A stretch of 64,000 nt of DNA from NCBI GenBank assembly GCA_964610045.1, contig CAZSUN010000008.1:1-64000 (forward strand), read 5' to 3'. The notes under the pieces were generated by a model. It did not search any database, was not told the DNA's origin, and worked only from the letters and a program-made list of their open reading frames with translations. Of the stretch, positions 61,936 through 64,000 are shown piece after piece. The stretch comes from JACCYX01 sp964610045. Lineage in GTDB: Bacteria > Chloroflexota > Chloroflexia > Thermomicrobiales > UBA6265. Made by a program: the position numbers and the translations under genes. The number at the start of each line of letters is the position of its first letter. The stretch's first letter is position 1.

Positions 61936-64000
61936 CTAGTACCCCACGTTGGCCTGGCGATAGGTCTGGATCGGGGCGACGGTGTAGATCGAACTGGCCT
62001 TCTCCATCGCGTCGACGACAACCCGGGCGGTGTCGACCGACGTGATGCAGGGAATGCCGCGCTCGACCGCCGCACGCCTGATTTCCAGCCCGTCCAGGAT
62101 CTCCTTGTCGGCTGGTCCCGGCGTGTTGATCACCCCGTGCACCGTACCGTCGAGGATCACATCCAGCATATCAGGCGACCCGCGCCCGATTCGCTTGGTC
62201 ACCATTTTCACGGGCATCCCGTTGCGCTCGATCATCGAGGCCGTGCCCTCGGTGGCATAGAGGTGGAACCCCATGCGGACGAGCTTCTGGATGAATTCCA
62301 GCGCGTCCGTCTTGTCTTCGTCGGCCACGGTCACCAGGATGTTGCCTCGTTCCGGCAGGGAGAGCCCGGCCGCAATCAGCGCCTTGAAGAACGCCGATTC
62401 GAACGTCCGGTCGATCCCCATCACCTCACCGGTCGACTTCATCTCGGGTCCGAGGTGAACCTCCACACCACGCAGCTTGGCCATCGAGAAGACGGGAGCC
62501 TTGACCGCCATCAGGGGCTGGCGTGGATGCAGGCCGCCGTTGAACCCCTGCTCCTTGAGTGTCTGGCCGAGCATGATCCCGGTCGCCAGCTTCACCATCG
62601 GCACGCCGGTGGCCTTGCTGAGGAACGGGACCGTGCGCGATGAGCGAGGGTTGACCTCGAGCACGAAGATGCGCCCGGCGTGGATGACGTATTGGATGTT
62701 GATCAGGCCGCGGGCGCCGATGTTGAGCGCGATCCGGGTCGTGTAATCGACGATGGTCTCCACGTCGGACGGGAAGAGATTGATACCAGGGTAGACCGCG
62801 AACGAGTCGCCGGAGTGGACCCCGGCCCGTTCGATGTGCTCCATGATGCCGGGAATCAGGACCTGATCGCCGTCGCAGATGGCGTCGACCTCGACTTCCT
62901 TGCCGATCAGGTACTTGTCGACGAGGACCGGGTGCTCGGGTGTCAGCGACGCCTGGTTGCGGATGTAGCGGGCGAGCTGGTCGGCACCGTAGACGACCTC
63001 CATCGCCCGTCCACCCAGAACGTACGACGGACGCACGAGTACCGGGTAGCCGATGCGGGAGGCGACCGCTTCGGCATCGTGCAGGGAGGTGACAGCCGCC
63101 CCGGCCGGTTGCGGAATTTCGAGACCGCGCAGGAATGCCTCGAACCGGTGCCGATCCTCTGCCAGGTCGATCGATTCAAGCGACGAGCCAAGGATCGGTA
63201 CGCCGAAGTCGCTGAGGGGTTTGGCGAGATTGATCGCGGTCTGCCCACCGAACTGGACGATGGCGGGCGGCAGTGCCGCGGTAACGCCGCCTGCCTCGTG
63301 CAGCATGATTTCCTGCACGCTCTCGGCGTCGAGCGGCTCGAAATAGAGCCGGTCACTGGCGTCGAAGTCGGTGGAGACGGTCTCCGGATTGGAGTTCACC
63401 ATGATCGACGAGACGCCGTTCTCGCGAAGCGCGCGCGAAGCCTGGACCGAGCAATAGTCGAACTCGATGCCCTGCCCAATCCGGATCGGGCCGGAGCCGA
63501 CGACGACCGCCCGCTCACCCGCGAGCGGTGTGGCCTCGTCCTCTTCCTCGTAGGTCGAGTAGAAGTACGGTGTCTGGGCGGCAAACTCGCCGGCGCAGGT
63601 GTCGACCATTTTGTACACCGGGGCCATGCCGTGTTCGCGACGCAGCGCGGTAATGCTGGCGACTGGTTGGCCGCTACAACCGGCGATCTGGCGGTCTGAG
63701 AAACCGGCCCGCTTGGCCACCCACAGCAACTCCGGGGTCAGGTCCTCCGCAGACATGCGGCGCTCAAGGGCGACGAGTCCTTCCAGCTTCCAGAGGAACC
63801 ATTCGTCGATGGCGGAGAGTTCGTGGAGCTTCTCGACCGTCACATTGCGGCGGAGCGCCGCCATCAACGCCCACATCCGGATATCGGTCGGACGCCTGAC
63901 GAACTCCAGGATGGTATCGAGGTCATCGCCCCAGGCGGGATCTTCCCAGGACATGTCCTTCGCGGTCGTCTCCAGCGAGCGGACCGCCTTCTGGATCGCC
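61936..64000 (-). CDS. carB: carbamoyl-phosphate synthase large subunit, 5' part beyond the window
   Basis: About 688 codons to the right edge, with the frame open to base 64000 (AIQKAVRSLETTAKDMSWED at the edge). The first ATP-grasp half is outside. Present are the oligomerisation domain, the second ATP-grasp domain (VVVGSGPIRIGQGIEFDYC, MVNSNPETVSTDFDASDRLY, IVQFGGQTAINLA, RPSYVLGGRAMEVVY, LEVNPRSSRTVPFLSKATG) and the C-terminal MGS-like allosteric domain (ILVTVADEDK, LYATEGTASMI). Supplies carbamoyl phosphate for pyrimidines and for the OTCases at the other end of the window. Confidence 0.96.
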   Translation of the reverse strand, partial: AIQKAVRSLETTAKDMSWEDPAWGDDLDTILEFVRRPTDIRMWALMAALRRNVTVEKLHELSAIDEWFLWKLEGLVALERRMSAEDLTPELLWVAKRAGFSDRQIAGCSGQPVASITALRREHGMAPVYKMVDTCAGEFAAQTPYFYSTYEEEDEATPLAGERAVVVGSGPIRIGQGIEFDYCSVQASRALRENGVSSIMVNSNPETVSTDFDASDRLYFEPLDAESVQEIMLHEAGGVTAALPPAIVQFGGQTAINLAKPLSDFGVPILGSSLESIDLAEDRHRFEAFLRGLEIPQPAGAAVTSLHDAEAVASRIGYPVLVRPSYVLGGRAMEVVYGADQLARYIRNQASLTPEHPVLVDKYLIGKEVEVDAICDGDQVLIPGIMEHIERAGVHSGDSFAVYPGINLFPSDVETIVDYTTRIALNIGARGLINIQYVIHAGRIFVLEVNPRSSRTVPFLSKATGVPMVKLATGIMLGQTLKEQGFNGGLHPRQPLMAVKAPVFSMAKLRGVEVHLGPEMKSTGEVMGIDRTFESAFFKALIAAGLSLPERGNILVTVADEDKTDALEFIQKLVRMGFHLYATEGTASMIERNGMPVKMVTKRIGRGSPDMLDVILDGTVHGVINTPGPADKEILDGLEIRRAAVERGIPCITSVDTARVVVDAMEKASSIYTVAPIQTYRQANVGY

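Noticed and set aside
1..64000. CRISPR array, prophage, integron or defence island
   Set aside because: No regularly spaced short repeats, no phage structural genes, integrase, recombinase or defence-associated nucleases were found. The window looks like core chromosome.

Overview
The window is about 64 kb of high-GC bacterial chromosome. Gene content points to a Chloroflexota lineage such as Thermomicrobia/Sphaerobacter, by inference only: LysW-type amino-acid biosynthesis, VanW-family exported proteins, Tat-exported solute-binding protein and amidase, NrtR next to NadK, a DnaQ exonuclease fused to a GIY-YIG nuclease, and Ycf45/R3H ATPase, DarA and Tmk together. There is no rRNA, CRISPR array, prophage, transposase or integrase. 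Most genes lie on the minus strand in tightly packed, often translationally coupled operons.

1-6 kb: a minus-strand amino-acid operon with two ornithine carbamoyltransferase paralogs, the carrier protein LysW (C-terminal EDWGE), a degenerate LysX-like ATP-grasp protein, LysK and an intact LysX that runs off the left edge. It is preceded by a good promoter and a T-box leader whose elements can be read directly (AGTA loop, distal loop, T-box core, anti-SD). The leader looks like a translational switch. The likely specifier is CGC (Arg), so the operon is probably LysW-dependent arginine (or arginine plus lysine) synthesis. 6-13.4 kb: cell-envelope genes, namely a Tat-exported PGRP amidase with eight SH3b repeats and two VanW-family membrane proteins that share a perfectly identical 568-bp segment. 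14-19.8 kb (plus strand): a two-component system, an MFS-like transporter, a PLP aminotransferase and a tandem ABM-fold protein.

19.8-28.9 kb: catabolism, with P5C dehydrogenase, a VOC protein and a coupled fatty/organic-acid oxidation operon (acyl-CoA dehydrogenase, thiolase, gamma-carbonic-anhydrase-like protein, enoyl-CoA hydratase, EtfB, EtfA, FixC-like flavoprotein). 29-41 kb: housekeeping genes (BirA, CBS/CorC protein, GlmU, tRNA-Gln, NrtR-NadK, zinc-ribbon proteins, DarA, Tmk, Ycf45-like ATPase, RecR). 41.8-57.7 kb: FtsK, a CDF metal transporter, uracil-DNA glycosylase, a modular secreted PIG-L deacetylase, a sugar ABC importer, the exonuclease/GIY-YIG fusion and LigA. 58-64 kb: pyrimidine operon carB-pyrK-pyrD-(Ca2+/H+ antiporter)-pyrE, with carB cut by the right edge.

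Two families of palindromic intergenic repeats are visible: GTAGGGG...CCCCTAC elements near 34.9, 52.6, 57.9 and 61.9 kb, and elements with CAGATTCCTCGC...TGACAA ends near 50.0, 55.0 and 57.3 kb. The most promising material for follow-up is the T-box/LysW operon with its pseudo-LysX and divergent second carbamoyltransferase.
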